64,000 nucleotides of DNA from Podarcis raffonei (GCF_027172205.1 NC_070619.1:3420001-3484000), one strand, 5' to 3'. Counted from the stretch's first letter, positions 1 to 10,195 are shown. Notes: generated from the sequence alone by a model not told the origin. Program-made: numbers and translations.

Positions 1-330
1 CTGCAGCCCTCAGGGAAGAGAGGTTGGGTGTGAAATATTGGCTGCCTCCTTTAACACCTGGCCAGTTTTCTCACTGGGAGTCGGGATTTTAATCCTGCGG
101 CTTGGGGCTTTGGCGTCTATGTATAAATCCTCCTTTGGGGGTTGGTGGTGTGAACTTCCTGTGATCCGGAGTCATGCCTAGCAGGTGATTCGAATCCAGT
201 ACCAGAGACTGACAGGTGCTTTCCCTTAGTTTGGGGCAGCCCATGTTCCCCCCCAATCTGAAGTTGGGCTATATGTCCCTGGAGGTTCCTTCACGTCTAT
301 AATTCTGTGATTCGGATCTAACACTTCTCT
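1..330. other. Non-coding DNA, no recognised feature
   Basis: Mixed-composition DNA with no convincing exon. The segment 255-318 weakly resembles a CR1-type tail (ggaggttcctt to ctataattctgtgatt). Confidence 0.4.
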
Positions 331-1062
331 AGCAGTTGCAAATAGGCTGCCAGACAGTGTTAGAAACTCAGATATATACTGTATTTCTCGCTCTATAAGA
401 CGCACCAGACCACAAGACGCACCTAGTTTTTGGAGGAGGAAAACAAGGGGAAAAAATTCTGAATCTCAGAAGCCAGAACAGCAAGAGGGATCACTGCGCG
501 GCGAAAGCAGTGATCCCTCTTGCTGTTCTGGCTTCTGGGATAGCTGCGCAGCCTGCATTCGCTCCATAAGACGCACACACAATTCCCCTTACCTTTTAGG
601 AGGGGAAAAGTGAGTCTTATAGAGTGAAAAATACGGTAATAAGCTAGAGGCCAAATGGCTCTTTGAGCCAGGGTTACAGTCGCCAAAACATAATGTCTCG
701 TTGCCCCTTTTGGTCAAGATGGCTCTAAAGTCTTATTTTCCAAATGATGGACTGAGTGTGATGGATTCTCAGTTAAGACGTCTGGCTAATTCAGAGGACA
801 ACCTTGAGCCAGGTTAAGAACCTTGAGAACTTAAAGAAGAAAAGTCCCTTGATCCAGTCCACAAATATTGGCTTATTCCAGCCTCTTTTTATCAACAGTG
901 ACATGGACCATCCTAACGTAGGAATATTCTTCCCAACTCTGAGCAGGGCAGTGGGGGAACTGAAGACAAGCGACAACCAGTCACTAGAACGCTCTACACT
1001 GCTCTTTCTCAGGCTGCACAGAAAAAGCGTTTTGGTTCCTGAAATTCATTCCGATTGTGTCA
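331..1062 (+). repeat. Unclassified interspersed repeat U, long copy
   Basis: The copy starts near cagtgttagaaactcag and runs to about 1062, interrupted by a Tigger-like MITE at 379-636. A second long copy lies reversed at 15000-15440 plus 16023-16090; they share long stretches such as ccaaatgatggact and gagcagggcagtgg. I cannot assign a class. The open frame at 804-1244 is repeat sequence, not a gene. Confidence 0.7.
379..636. mobile_element. Tigger/pogo-like MITE, 'CCGTATTTTTCGC' family
   Basis: Terminal inverted repeats of the CCGTATTTTTCGC type are flanked by TA duplications (377-378, 637-638). Inside is a nearly perfect hairpin of about 30 bp (agaagccagaacagcaagag and its complement). 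It was inserted into repeat U. Confidence 0.85.
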
Positions 1063-1878
1063 ATCAAATATGGCAGGATGGGGGCTTAGTGTGTGAAAAC
1101 GGTCCAGATCCAAGGATCCCCCAGATGGGGGAGACGTCAGGCGTCATCCCGGCAGCCAGGGATTTCCACATAGCTGTCAAGCGTCCCTTATTTGGCGGGA
1201 CAGTCCTTATCCCAGCGCCACGTCCCGCTGCTGTCCCTTATTGATGATGTCCCTTAAATAAGCTACTGAAGGTAATGGGGCCCTTTCTATGTCCAGCTGT
1301 CCTTTGTCAACAACAAATTGTTGCTTTTTTTTGTGTTGAATATATGCTATATGGTAATTTATGGACCTCCTAGGCATCTAAAGCCATTTGCACGCAACAA
1401 AATATGCATTTCATCAAAGTAATTGTTGATCCCTTATTTTGGCTGCTGGTCCCTTATTTTCAAATCTGTAAGTTGACAGCTATGGATCTTCACTTGGTCA
1501 CAGGTGGCCGATATTTTGAACACTGCTGCCATCCGGGTTTGAGTCATAAAGAGTCATAGAATTGTAGAGTTGGAAGGGACCCAACTCCCTGCAACGCGAG
1601 GTTTTTGCATTAACCCACAAAGCCCAAAGTAACTCTGGCTCAAAGTACCTGCAGGACGACCTTATTTCTTCCGGCCCACTTTTACTGGCATCTGAGCCTT
1701 GTGCCCTGTGTAACTCACTGCTACTGGAGGCTGGGAAGGAATTGTATCTGCCTTTTTTGTTTTTTACATCTCCTAAAAGCTGCGTTAGTCAGATGGGCCT
1801 CCTCAGTGTGGATTTTCTTTCTTACCAACCTGTACTTATTTGTTTATTGGGGGGGGGGCTTATTTAACCAAATGTATA
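1063..1878. other. Non-coding DNA with a CR1-type tail fragment
   Basis: Only 1548-1605 is recognised, as a minus-oriented CR1-type 3' tail (catagaattgtagagttgg). The rest shows no coding signal. Confidence 0.4.
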
Positions 1879-2062
1879 CAGTCGTACCTTGGAATTCGAA
1901 CAGCTTAGTTCTCAAACATTTCGTTCCCAAACATCACAAACCCAGAAGTGAGTCCCGCGGCTTCTGATTGGTTGCAGGAGCTTCCTGCAGCCAATCAGAA
2001 GCCGTGCTTTGGTTTTCGAGTGTTTTGGAAGTTGAACGTATTTCCGGAACGGATTCCGTAAT
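1879..2062 (+). mobile_element. Tigger-like element fragment
   Basis: The left terminal repeat cagtcgtaccttggaattcg follows TA. An inner palindrome (ttctgattggttgcaggag with its partner) is present. The right terminal repeat is missing. Confidence 0.6.
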
Positions 2063-2171
2063 AAAACCTCTTATTGATTTGGGGGTGGGGGGGAGAACTA
2101 TCAGCAGAAACAGTCAAAAGTTAGTATTTTTAAAAATCCAAAAGACAGTTGGAAAATGACCATATATTATT

Positions 2172-2173
2172 AA

Positions 2174-2227
<54 letters not shown>

Positions 2228-2231
2228 AGTT
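2172..2231. repeat. (GTT)n microsatellite
   Basis: About 20 units of GTT, slightly interrupted at the right. It adjoins an L2-like 3' end and may have grown from its tail. Confidence 0.95.
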
Positions 2232-2520
2232 GTTGTAATTTGTATACCACCCACCAGGTCTCAGGGCAGTTCACAGGAAAAAATAACGATTTAAAAACAT
2301 GAAAAGCATAGTCAAAATAAAAACAAATAAAAAAGAAACCCGATAACTCACGAAAAGGATAAGATTAGCGACAAAAAAGCAGTTCCAAACAGGTATTTTA
2401 AAAAACATTCAGGAGGTATTTAAAAATCGACAGTGTATTTACTTAAAGAACAAAATATCAACAAAAAGCAGTTGAAACCGGTATTTTTTATTTGATCAGA
2501 TGATAAGTACAATTGACCGT
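2232..2520 (-). mobile_element. L2-like LINE 3' end
   Basis: The stretch tttgtataccacccacca and ctcagggcagttcac resembles the L2 3' end seen at 63691-64000, with the same orientation and A-rich continuation. It is diverged. Confidence 0.45.
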
Positions 2521-2685
2521 GTATTTATTTAGCAAAATTCTAAGCCCTTCGCTGATGTTTTTATTGATCTGATTGCGGTTTTATTTGCTGTGTGCCGCAT
2601 ATACCACGCCACAGCCAATCACCAGCACATCTCATTTTGTGTTTTTTTTAAGCGCCAGGACTTTTCATTGTGATGACCGTAACCC

Positions 2686-2748
2686 AGGCTTAAGGTTGCC
2701 ATTTGGCGATTAGCTTATACACCTGAGTTTCTAACACTGCCTGGAACT
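2686..2748 (-). repeat. Repeat U fragment
   Basis: The reverse complement reads gttagaaactcaggtgtata then gccaaatggcaacctta, matching the head of repeat U. Confidence 0.6.
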
Positions 2749-2839
2749 CTAGTCCTAGCCCTGTGGTTCCCTAGCTTTCTTTGGAGCCAAACCACCACAC
2801 CTCGCCTCCATAAACGTTTCCCCGGTGTCCTCCGTTACA

Positions 2840-3335
2840 AAAAGCAGTTGTTCCGCTCAGGAAGATAAGAGTGCGAAGAAAGTGCCGAGCGGCAGCAATT
2901 AATCGCGCGCTTATTCCAAATCCAATTAAAACCCCTTCGTTCAATTAATGCAGAAAGACGCAGGGACTCGCACCCGGCCCCTGGCAGCCAGGCCCTTTGT
3001 GTGACATTAGGAGGACTTGCGACGGCCTCTCTCTGTGCCTCACGCTCTTTGTGGCCGGAGTAATTGAACCCGTAATTTATTTATTTCCCTTGTATAAAAC
3101 GGGGTGTGTTTGTGTGTCTCTGGAGCCTCCACAAGGGAACCTTTCATGCCTTATTCTTTCGACAGTTGGACGGCGCCCAAAGCCGGCCAAATTTGCCTAT
3201 TTAACACACGCTGCTCCACTTTGGTGGCAAATTAACTGGCCCCCTAATGACATAATTAGCGGGACCATCGCCCGGCCCATCAGAGCTCATTCACACGGAT
3301 ATTGGTATCCGTACTCAGAAGCTGATTTCTCTAAT
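2840..3335. promoter_or_regulatory. Candidate conserved non-coding element rich in homeodomain-core sites
   Basis: This is a non-repetitive 0.5-kb block between repeats. It carries at least seven ATTA/TAAT cores, several as AATTAA or ATTAAT (near 2899, 2923, 2942, 3059, 3071, 3229, 3251). No exon is convincing. An enhancer acting on NR2F6 or a neighbour is inference from motif density and from having escaped transposon insertion. Confidence 0.35.
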
Positions 3336-3351
3336 TTGCAGATTTCTCTTA

Positions 3352-3576
3352 CAGTGGTACCTCGGGTTACATACGCTTCAGGTTACATACGCTTCAGGTT
3401 ACTGACTCCGCTAACCCAGAAATAGTACCTCGGGTTAAGAATTTTGCTTCAGGATGAGAACAGAAATCGTGCTCCGGCGGTGCGGCGGCAGTGGGAGGCC
3501 CCATGAGCTAAAGTGGTGCTTCAGGTTAAGAACGGACCCCCGGAGCGAATTAAGTACTTAACCCGAGGTACCACTG
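3352..3576. mobile_element. Tigger-like MITE, 'CAGTGGTACCTCGGGTTA' family
   Basis: Terminal inverted repeats CAGTGGTACCTCGGGTTA, with TA on both sides. Length 225 bp. Confidence 0.9.
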
Positions 3577-3654
3577 TATTTGCTGAACATTAGGAGATTC
3601 AGGGCAGATTTTCCCTCTTTTAATTAAAAAAGCACACCCTCCTCTTCATTTGGC

Positions 3655-3975
3655 ACGTGGTTAAACTGCGGAACCTTCTCCCACTGGAGGCAACCAAGAT
3701 GGCTTTCTCATGAAAGAGGAGGAGGAAGGGAGGGTTATCGACTCGCTGCGATGGCTACCCAGATCCTCAGCTCAATGGCTTCAAATGACAAGAAAGGAAA
3801 GTTTGATAGTGAAACGGACTTCTTAGGAAGGTGGTGTACGCTCCTTCCTTGCAGTTTTTAAAGCAGAGTTTGGATGGCCGTACTTGTCAGGGATTCTTGC
3901 ACATTGCTGGGGGGCAGGGTTGGACTAGATGAGCTTTGGGGGTCCCTTCCAGCTCCACGTTTCCGTGAAGGAAAA
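3655..3975 (+). mobile_element. CR1 LINE 3' end
   Basis: The coding remnant (gtggttaaactgcggaacct) and 3' tail (ggttggactagatgagcttt, ccttccagctccac) are typical of CR1. It is 5'-truncated. Confidence 0.7.
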
Positions 3976-4404
3976 GGGGAAAGTGCATAAGGAAGTGTGG
4001 AAGAGGCTGTTGCTTAAGGCGCATCCGAGTTGCCAAACTTGAATCTTCAGATTTTACAGATCTTTTGCCTTTTGTGGGTTTGATGAGCATGGCCCGATGT
4101 CTGCAAAGCATCCATGGGGCTGGGCACTTTTGCGCCTTCACCTTTGCTCTGGCCCTTCCGTCGCGTAGACTTTGGACCTGGCTGTTTACACCCCCCCCCA
4201 CTTTGTTCCAATGTGTGTAGAGGAGCCCCATCCTGTCTCCCTGGTCTTTTCCTGCATATAAAATATATTTCTGTTTCTGGCATTTATAGGTATCGAGGGC
4301 TCTTGCTTTTGCCCCCTCTGCAAACCCGGAGTTTGCAGAAGTTTTTTGCTTTTAAGCAAACAAGTAAAAAATAAAGACATGGCATGTGAGGGAAAAGGGA
4401 GGTT
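3976..4404. other. Non-coding DNA, no recognised feature
   Basis: No exon, RNA or known repeat seen. Overlapping short open frames on both strands are not supported. Confidence 0.4.
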
Positions 4405-4734
4405 AAAAGACGATGGAGGTGTTGGTGCTGACCTTTAAAGCCCTAAATGGCCTCGGTCTTGTATACCTGAAGGAGCGTCTCCACCCCCATCGTTCAGCCC
4501 AGACACTGAGGTCCAGCTTCAAGGGCTTTCTGGCGGTTCCCTCCCTGCGAGAAGTGAGGTTACAGGGAACCAGGCAAAGGGCCTTCTCAGTGGTGGTGCC
4601 CGTCCTGTCGAACGTCCTCCCATCAGATGTCAAGGAAATAAACAACTATCTGACTTTTAGAAGACATCTGAAGGCAGCCCTGTTTAGGGAAGCTTTTGAT
4701 GTTTGATTTTTTTATTGTGCTTTTAATTGTGTTG
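4405..4734 (+). mobile_element. L2-type LINE, ORF2 C-terminal fragment (subfamily A)
   Basis: A frame encodes VLVLTFKALNGLGLVYLKER then RAFSVVVPVLSNVLPSDVK, the C-terminal end of an L2-clade reverse transcriptase protein. It is truncated at both ends. Confidence 0.8.
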
Positions 4735-5250
4735 GGACTATCCTCCAGCAGGGCCCAGGGCCTTCTCAGTGATGGCTCCCACCTGGTGGAATGCTCTGTC
4801 CCACGAGACCAGGGCCCTGCAGGATTTAACTTCCTTCCACAGGGCCTGTAAGACAGAGCTATTCCGCCTGGCTTTCAACTTGAACTTAGCCAGATCTTTT
4901 ATTCCCCTTCCTTCCTTCCCTCCCCCTCCCCTTTTTATGAAGATCCCACAGCTCTGGGATCCCACAGCTAATTCTCCCCTGATCTCCTCGCTGGCCCAAA
5001 TAGGACTAATTTAGCCAGCTAGCCCTGGTGATCATCTAATGTTTATTGGATGGATTTTCTCCCTAAATTGATTTTTGAATTCTGAATTTACCGCTATTCA
5101 CGTTTTATACTGTATTTTATGCTTTTTGTTGTTGTATCAATTAAGTGCTTTAAATTTGTTGTTAGCCACCCTGAGCCCGGTTTTCTGAACCGGGAAGGGC
5201 AGGGTATAAATAAAAATTTATTATTACAGTATTATTATTATTATTATTAT
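4735..5250 (+). mobile_element. L2-type LINE 3' end (subfamily B)
   Basis: The C-terminal frame includes RAFSVMAPTWWNALSHETRA and a 3'UTR ending gccaccctgagcccgg then ataaataaaaatttattatt. The same subfamily occurs at 48510-49165 and, reversed, at 63691-64000. The ATT tract to 5250 is its tail. Confidence 0.8.
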
Positions 5251-5269
5251 GGGCATTCAGAAAGTCCCA

Positions 5270-5350
5270 CATTCACTCCCTGATGTCTCCAGGTACAGCT
5301 GGGGAAGACCCTGGCTGAAACCCTGGAGAGCATCTCCAGCCACTCAGTGC
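5270..5350 (+). repeat. tRNA-SINE tail fragment (family C)
   Basis: The stretch gtctccaggtacagctgggg then aaaccctggagagc matches fragments at 31093, 32020 and 35036. Confidence 0.5.
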
Positions 5351-5351
5351 A

Positions 5352-5605
5352 GAATTACAGAGCTGGAAGAGACTATAGAATAGTAGAGTTGGAAGGGGCC
5401 CCAGAGGGTCATCCAAACCAACCCCCTGCAATGCAGAAATCTCTGCTAAAGCATCCTTGGCAGGTGGCCCTCCATCCTCTGCTTAAAAGCCTCCAAGGAA
5501 GGAGAGTCCACAGCCTCCCAAGGGAGACCGTTCCCCAGCTGAACGGCTCTCAATGTCAGGAAGTTGTTAGCCATCCTCCTCTGTCCACCTTCATGTGTAC
5601 CAGTT
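5352..5605 (-). mobile_element. CR1 LINE 3' end
   Basis: Read on the minus strand it gives a CR1 C-terminus and the tail tagagttggaaggggcccc. It is 5'-truncated. Confidence 0.8.
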
Positions 5606-5721
5606 TTAAATCATGAGGACTAGATCCCTGCTTCATTTCTAAATAAAAGGACCACAGCTTAAGGGCTCAGTCCCCAATGGCATGTCCCCAATGCTGCGCC
5701 CAGGGTCCTGAAACCTCGGAG

Positions 5722-6291
5722 CAGGGGTAGGCAACCGAAGGCCCAGGGGCCGGATGCGGCCCAATCACCTTCTCAATCTGGCCCACGGACGGTTCAGGAA
5801 TCAGTGTGTTTTTACCTGAGTATAATGTGTTCTTTTATTTAAAATTCATCTCTGGTTTATTTGTGCCTGGTGTTTTTACATGAGTAGAATGCGTCCTTTT
5901 ATTTAAAACGCATCTCTGGGTTATTTGTGGGGCATAGGAATTCGTTCATTATTTTTTTCAAAATACAGTGGTACCTCTGGTTGTGAATGGGATCCGTTCT
6001 GGAGCCCCATTCGCAACCTGAGAGGAACACAACCCGCGCCTGCGTGTCTACGCATGTGTGGGTCGCGATTTGTCACTTCTGCACATGCGTGCGACGTCAT
6101 TTTGCGTGTCTGCGCGAGCGGCGAAACCTGGAAGTAACCCTTTCTGGTACTTCCAGGTCGCCGCGGGACGCAACCTGAAAAGACATAACTTGAACCGAAC
6201 GTAACAAGAGGTATGACTGTATATTCCGGCCCACCACATGGTCTGAGGGACGGTGGACCGGCCCGCGGCTGAAAAAGGTTGCTGACCCCTG
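5722..6291. mobile_element. hAT-type MITE carrying a Tigger insertion
   Basis: Ends CAGGGGTAGGCAAC and GTTGCTGACCCCTG are imperfect inverted repeats. The 8-bp target duplication is CCTCGGAG/CCTTGGAG (5714-5721, 6292-6299). A 254-bp Tigger-like element sits inside at 5966-6219. Confidence 0.85.
5966..6219. mobile_element. Tigger-like MITE nested in hAT element
   Basis: Ends CAGTGGTACCTCT and GAGGTATGACTG are flanked by TA. It is younger than the surrounding hAT element. Confidence 0.8.
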
Positions 6292-6712
6292 CCTTGGAGA
6301 GTCGCTGCCAGTCAGTGCAGGCAGTCTTGAGCTTCAGTGGACCAGCGTTGTGATGCGGCGTAAAACGTCTTTCCGGAGATACTGAGGCAGTCCCGCCCGC
6401 CTGCCTGCTTCCTCCCTCCTGCCTTGGCAACCCTCTCCTCAGAGTCCCTTGTCCGGGGAGGAAGGGATTTTTGGGATTCCTGACTCCTTTGCCTGCTCGT
6501 GCGCATTGACCTGATGGGCCCCAAAGAGAGAAATGGTCTGTGTGCATTTGGAGAAGCCAGAGGGTTTCAATTCTTTGCTGGTGCAGAAGGCAAGTGTCCA
6601 AATAGGCAGGAATTGGAAGAGGTTCATCGCAACCTATGCGGAGTCCAGAATTCTCTTCTCCCCGTGGTTAGAAACTCGGATATATAAGCCAGTCGCCAAA
6701 TGGCACCTTAAA

Positions 6713-7076
6713 AAGGTAAAGGTAAAGGTACCCCTGCCCGTACGAGCCAGCCTTGACAGACTCTAGGGTTGTGCGCCCATCTCACTCAAGAGGCCGGGGG
6801 CCAGCGCTGTCCGGAGACACTTCCGGGTCACGTGGCCAGCGTGACGAAGCTGCTCTGGCGAGCCAGAGCCGCACACGGAAACGCCGTTTACCTTCCCGCT
6901 AGTAAGCGGTCCCTATTTATCTACTTGCACTTAGGGGTGCTTTTGAACTGCTAGGTTGGCAGGCGCTGGGACCGAACAACAGGAGCGCACCCCGCCGTGG
7001 GGATTCGAACCGCCGACCTTTCGATCGGCAAGCCCTAGGCGCTGAGGCTTTTACCCACAGCGCCACCCGTGTCCCT
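6713..7076 (-). mobile_element. Sauria-type tRNA SINE, subfamily II
   Basis: A 364-bp element is flanked by a perfect 15-bp duplication AAATGGCACCTTAAA (6698-6712, 7077-7091). It has a tRNA-like head with B-box GGTTCGAATCC (reversed) and an (ACCTTT)n tail. The 3' half differs from most copies here (gcccgtacgagccagccttg). It was inserted into repeat U. Confidence 0.93.
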
Positions 7077-7119
7077 AAATGGCACCTTAAACCCAGGTTA
7101 TAGTTGCCACAATAGATAG

Positions 7120-7870
7120 TGGGGGATGGCGACGATGATTTCTATACCACTTTATATTTTAAAGAAAGAAAAACCCTCAAAGTCGTTTACAACACATTAA
7201 AATATCCAATCAACATAGGCACCGAGAGACAACAGGACTGCTCAAGGTGCCCCTGCTATAAACTTGGAGAAATCGAGAGAGATATAGCCGCACCGGCAGC
7301 ATATCTCTTCTTTCTCGTATCCAAAAATGTAAGAAGGGCTTTTACACTTGCCAGAAGCTCAGCTCTGCCCTCGCCGGATCGTTTTAAAAAGTCCCCTATG
7401 CTCAGAGACTTTGCGCCTGTTCGTTGGGGGAGATAGGAAGCCCAGAGCACTTGTTCTTTAGATGTCCCTTTTAGGAAGCGGCACGGAGTGAGACCATTGA
7501 TCCCCTGCTGGTGAGGTTCGCTGACGACCTGGAAAAGCAAAAATTCGACCTTTTCCCGTTAGGCAAAGATCATAAGACGACCCGGATGGTCGCCAGATTC
7601 TGTGTACAGATCTGTAGGCGGAGACCATCCCCCAACCCAAACTAGTTCATTAAGAAAATCCCCAAACTCTGTTCCATGGGTGACTCTGGTCCTCTCTCTG
7701 CGATAGCTTATCTGAAAGTTTTAAGTGTCTATACGCTTATCAAATTTATAAATTTTAAAGCTACTGTTGTACATTGTTTTAAATGATTGTTTTCCTTCTG
7801 GGATTGTACCCCAAAGTGTGTTTTATAAGCTGGTCTCCGACCGTAATAAATTTTCTATCTGTATCCAGTC
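7120..7870 (+). mobile_element. Non-LTR retrotransposon 3' end, clade uncertain
   Basis: Frames encode AFTLARSSALPS and, in another frame, PLLVRFADDLEKQKFDLFPL with KTTRMVARFCVQICRRRPS, resembling the C-terminus of a LINE ORF2. The 3'UTR ends accgtaataaattt. It is broken by frameshifts. Confidence 0.55.
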
Positions 7871-7950
7871 AAACAATCCAGAATAAAACGAATTCAGGCT
7901 TCCGGGGAAATATTTCTGATTCTTTTCTAAGTGACATTTTGATTCCCATT

Positions 7951-8350
7951 TACTTACTTACTTACTTACTTACTTATTTACCTAAAAGGTAAGGTAAAGG
8001 GACCGCTGACCATTAGGTCCAATCGTGGCCGACTCTGGGGTTGCGGCGCTCATCTCGCTATACTGGCCGAGGGAGCTTCCGGGTCATGTGGCCAGCATGA
8101 CTAAGCCGCTTCTGGTGAACCAGAGCAGCGCACGGAAATGCCGTTTCCCTTCCCGCCAGAGTGGTACCTATTTATCTACTTGCACTTTGATTTGCTTTTG
8201 AACTGCTAGGTTGGCAGGAGCAGGGACCGAGCAACGGGAGCTCACCCCGTTGCAGGGATTCGAACTGCCGACCTTCTGGTCGGCAAGTCCTAGGCTCTGT
8301 GGTTTAACCCACAGCGCCACCCGCGTCCCTTACTTACTTACCTACCTACC
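7951..8350. repeat. (TTAC)n microsatellite split by a Sauria SINE
   Basis: TTAC units at 7951-7983 resume at 8331-8350 after the SINE, so the SINE landed inside the tract. Confidence 0.9.
7984..8330 (-). mobile_element. Sauria-type tRNA SINE, subfamily I
   Basis: Full-length. The tail (aaaggtaagg) lies left and the tRNA head (cccacagcgccacccgcg) lies right. It was inserted in the TTAC tract. Confidence 0.92.
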
Positions 8351-8389
8351 TGCTTAATATATAAAGCCTCTCCCTAGCAGGCGTGCTGT

Positions 8390-8610
8390 AGGAAGGCAGG
8401 GTGGCGTAGTGGTGAGAATGGCAGACTAGGACCTGGGAGACCAGGGTTCCAGAGTTCGAATCCCCACTCAGTCATGGAGCTCACTGCGTGACCTTGCGAA
8501 TCAGTCCCAGCATCTTAGCCTACCTCTCAGGGGCGTTGTAGGCATTAACCTGGGGGGGTGGTGAACTGTGTAGTCCTTGGAGAAAAAGGGGGGAGATAAA
8601 TGCAATCAAT
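8390..8610 (+). mobile_element. tRNA-derived SINE with MIR/CORE-like body
   Basis: An A-box-like head (ggcgtagtggtgagaatgg), a B-box-like gttcgaatcc and a downstream body (gtgaccttgcgaatcagtc, cctacctctcaggggcgtt) resemble CORE-SINEs. Related copies lie at 40867, 54898 and 55705. Confidence 0.65.
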
Positions 8611-8777
8611 CAGCTCTTCTGTTTATCTGCTTAAGAAAGCTGGAGGGGGCAGGCAGGTGGAGATGTCAGTCGCCAGGCTGGGCACCCAGAGATCTCCATG
8701 TGGTTTCAATGGGACCCACGGCAGTTGCAAAACGCGCCTGGCACCTGCCTAATTTCTAACACTGTTCCAAGGTAGTA

Positions 8778-9551
8778 CAGTGGTGCCTCGCAAGACGAAC
8801 GCCTCGCAAAACGAAAAACTCGCAAGACGAAAGAGTTTTCCGTTTTGGAGGTGCTTCGCAAAACAAATTTCCCTATGGGCTTGCTTCGCAAGAAGAAAGC
8901 TCAAAGGGAAATCCCCGGGGACCTCTTTTAAATGCTGGCCATCGGGAGCAAAGACTTTCGCCCACCGCCGGCCTTCACAAGAGTTCCTGGACCTCTTCTG
9001 AAGGCCGGCGGGGGGCAAAAGTCTTTGCTCCCCCCCGCCTGCCTTCCCGGGATAGCGGAGAAGCGCAGCGCGTTTCTCCGCTATCCCGACGGCTTTTGAA
9101 GGCAGGCGGGGGGGGCAAAGACTTTGGCCCACCGCCGGCCTTCAGAAGAGGTCCTGGACCCGCCAGCATTTTAAGATCGCCCCGGGACAGCGGAGAAGTC
9201 TCCGCTGTCCCGGGGGCTTTTAAAATGCTGGCAGTCGGGAGGAAAGCCTTCCTGTCCCCGGAGCTTGCGGGGCGGGAGGTGGGGAGAAGGGCTTTTCTTC
9301 CCACCGCCAGCCTTCAGAACAGCCTTCTGAAGGCTGGCGGTGGGAAGAAAAGCCCTTGTCCCCCCCCCCCAGCCTTCAGAAGAGGTCGGGGGACAGACTG
9401 TCCCCGGACCTGGTCTGAAGGCGGTTTCCATAGGAACGCATTGATTGATTTTCAGTGCATTCCTATGGGAAACCGTGCTTCGCAAGACGAAAAACTCGCA
9501 AGAAGAAAAAACTTGCGGAACGAATTAATTTCGTCTTGCGAGGCACCACTG
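8778..9551. mobile_element. Tigger-like element, 'CAGTGGTGCCTCGCAAGACG' family, long copy
   Basis: Terminal inverted repeats CAGTGGTGCCTCGCAAGACG are flanked by TA. The GC-rich interior is a series of hairpins (around 9060-9110, 9168-9228 and 9300-9345). No transposase is encoded; the several long frames are artefacts of GC content. Confidence 0.88.
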
Positions 9552-9913
9552 TAATAGGAGAGATTCCCCAAGTCCGAAACCCTGAACCACGTCCACTCAG
9601 TTTATTTTTCTGCGGCTATTTGGCTAACGTTGCTAATGTCGTTTCATAGATTATAAATGCTGCACTGATGTGTCAATCATATAACACAACTTTTGCTTGA
9701 ATTGTAGTGCTTAGCTTATTTTCTTGTGGCTGCTGCTTTGTTTACGGTTGCAAAATGCGCCTGGGGAATTTCTAGCACTGGGTGGCTTACGGAGAGGTTT
9801 ATCTTACTTTTATTTTTTAACAATATGTGCATTTCCTTAAAGAGACGGGACGGCCGTGTGTGTAAACAGGAGGAAGGAGGCAGCTTATATCATGTTTTTT
9901 TGTTTTAACCCAG
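9552..9913. other. Intron end before NR2F6 exon, with repeat U fragment
   Basis: The segment 9707-9785 (minus) matches the tgctagaaatt/gcgcatttt part of repeat U. The acceptor of the exon at 9914 follows. No other feature seen. Confidence 0.5.
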
Positions 9914-10008
9914 GTCGAACCGCGACTGCCAGATCGACCAGCACCACCGCAATCAATGCCAGTATTGCCGTCTGAAAAAGTGTTTCCGCGTCGGGATGAG
10001 GAAAGAAG
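9914..10008 (+). CDS. NR2F6: NR2F6 coding exon: second zinc finger and P/D-box region
   Basis: This 95-bp exon is bounded by an acceptor (ttttaacccag) and a donor (gtactc). Its first base completes an Arg codon, 31 codons follow, and its last base starts the Ala codon finished by the next exon. The peptide holds [20 protein letters not shown], including cysteines of the second C4 zinc finger, followed by CFRVGMRKE. This is nearly invariant in NR2F receptors and contacts DNA and the dimer partner. It is too short for ORF-length gene finding and was located by reading the frame. A (TG)n tract begins 10 bp after the donor. Confidence 0.96.
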
Positions 10009-10018
10009 GTACTCTCTG

Positions 10019-10048
<30 letters not shown>
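10019..10048. repeat. (TG)n microsatellite at an exon-intron border
   Basis: About 14 TG units start 10 bp inside the intron after the NR2F6 zinc-finger exon. Confidence 0.95.
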
Positions 10049-10049
<1 letters not shown>

Positions 10050-10195
10050 ATATTTGGAAAGATACAAACTCCAAAGAGGACGACGCATATGTCTGTTAAC
10101 CGAGGTCCCTTGCAGGACCTTGAAAGTTGCTGAATTTATTTCGCAGTACATCACCCAACTCATGTCATCAGATGTATCACTTATTTTGGGGTTTA

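Noticed and set aside
804-1244. 146-codon plus-strand frame
   Set aside because: Most of it is repeat U, whose second copy does not keep the frame.
5921-6601. 226-codon minus-strand frame
   Set aside because: It spans a Tigger MITE and the end of a hAT element; no conserved protein is seen.
1-9913. First coding exon of NR2F6
   Set aside because: Searched by eye for the first zinc finger (CEGCKSFF-type) and a GC-rich start; none found.
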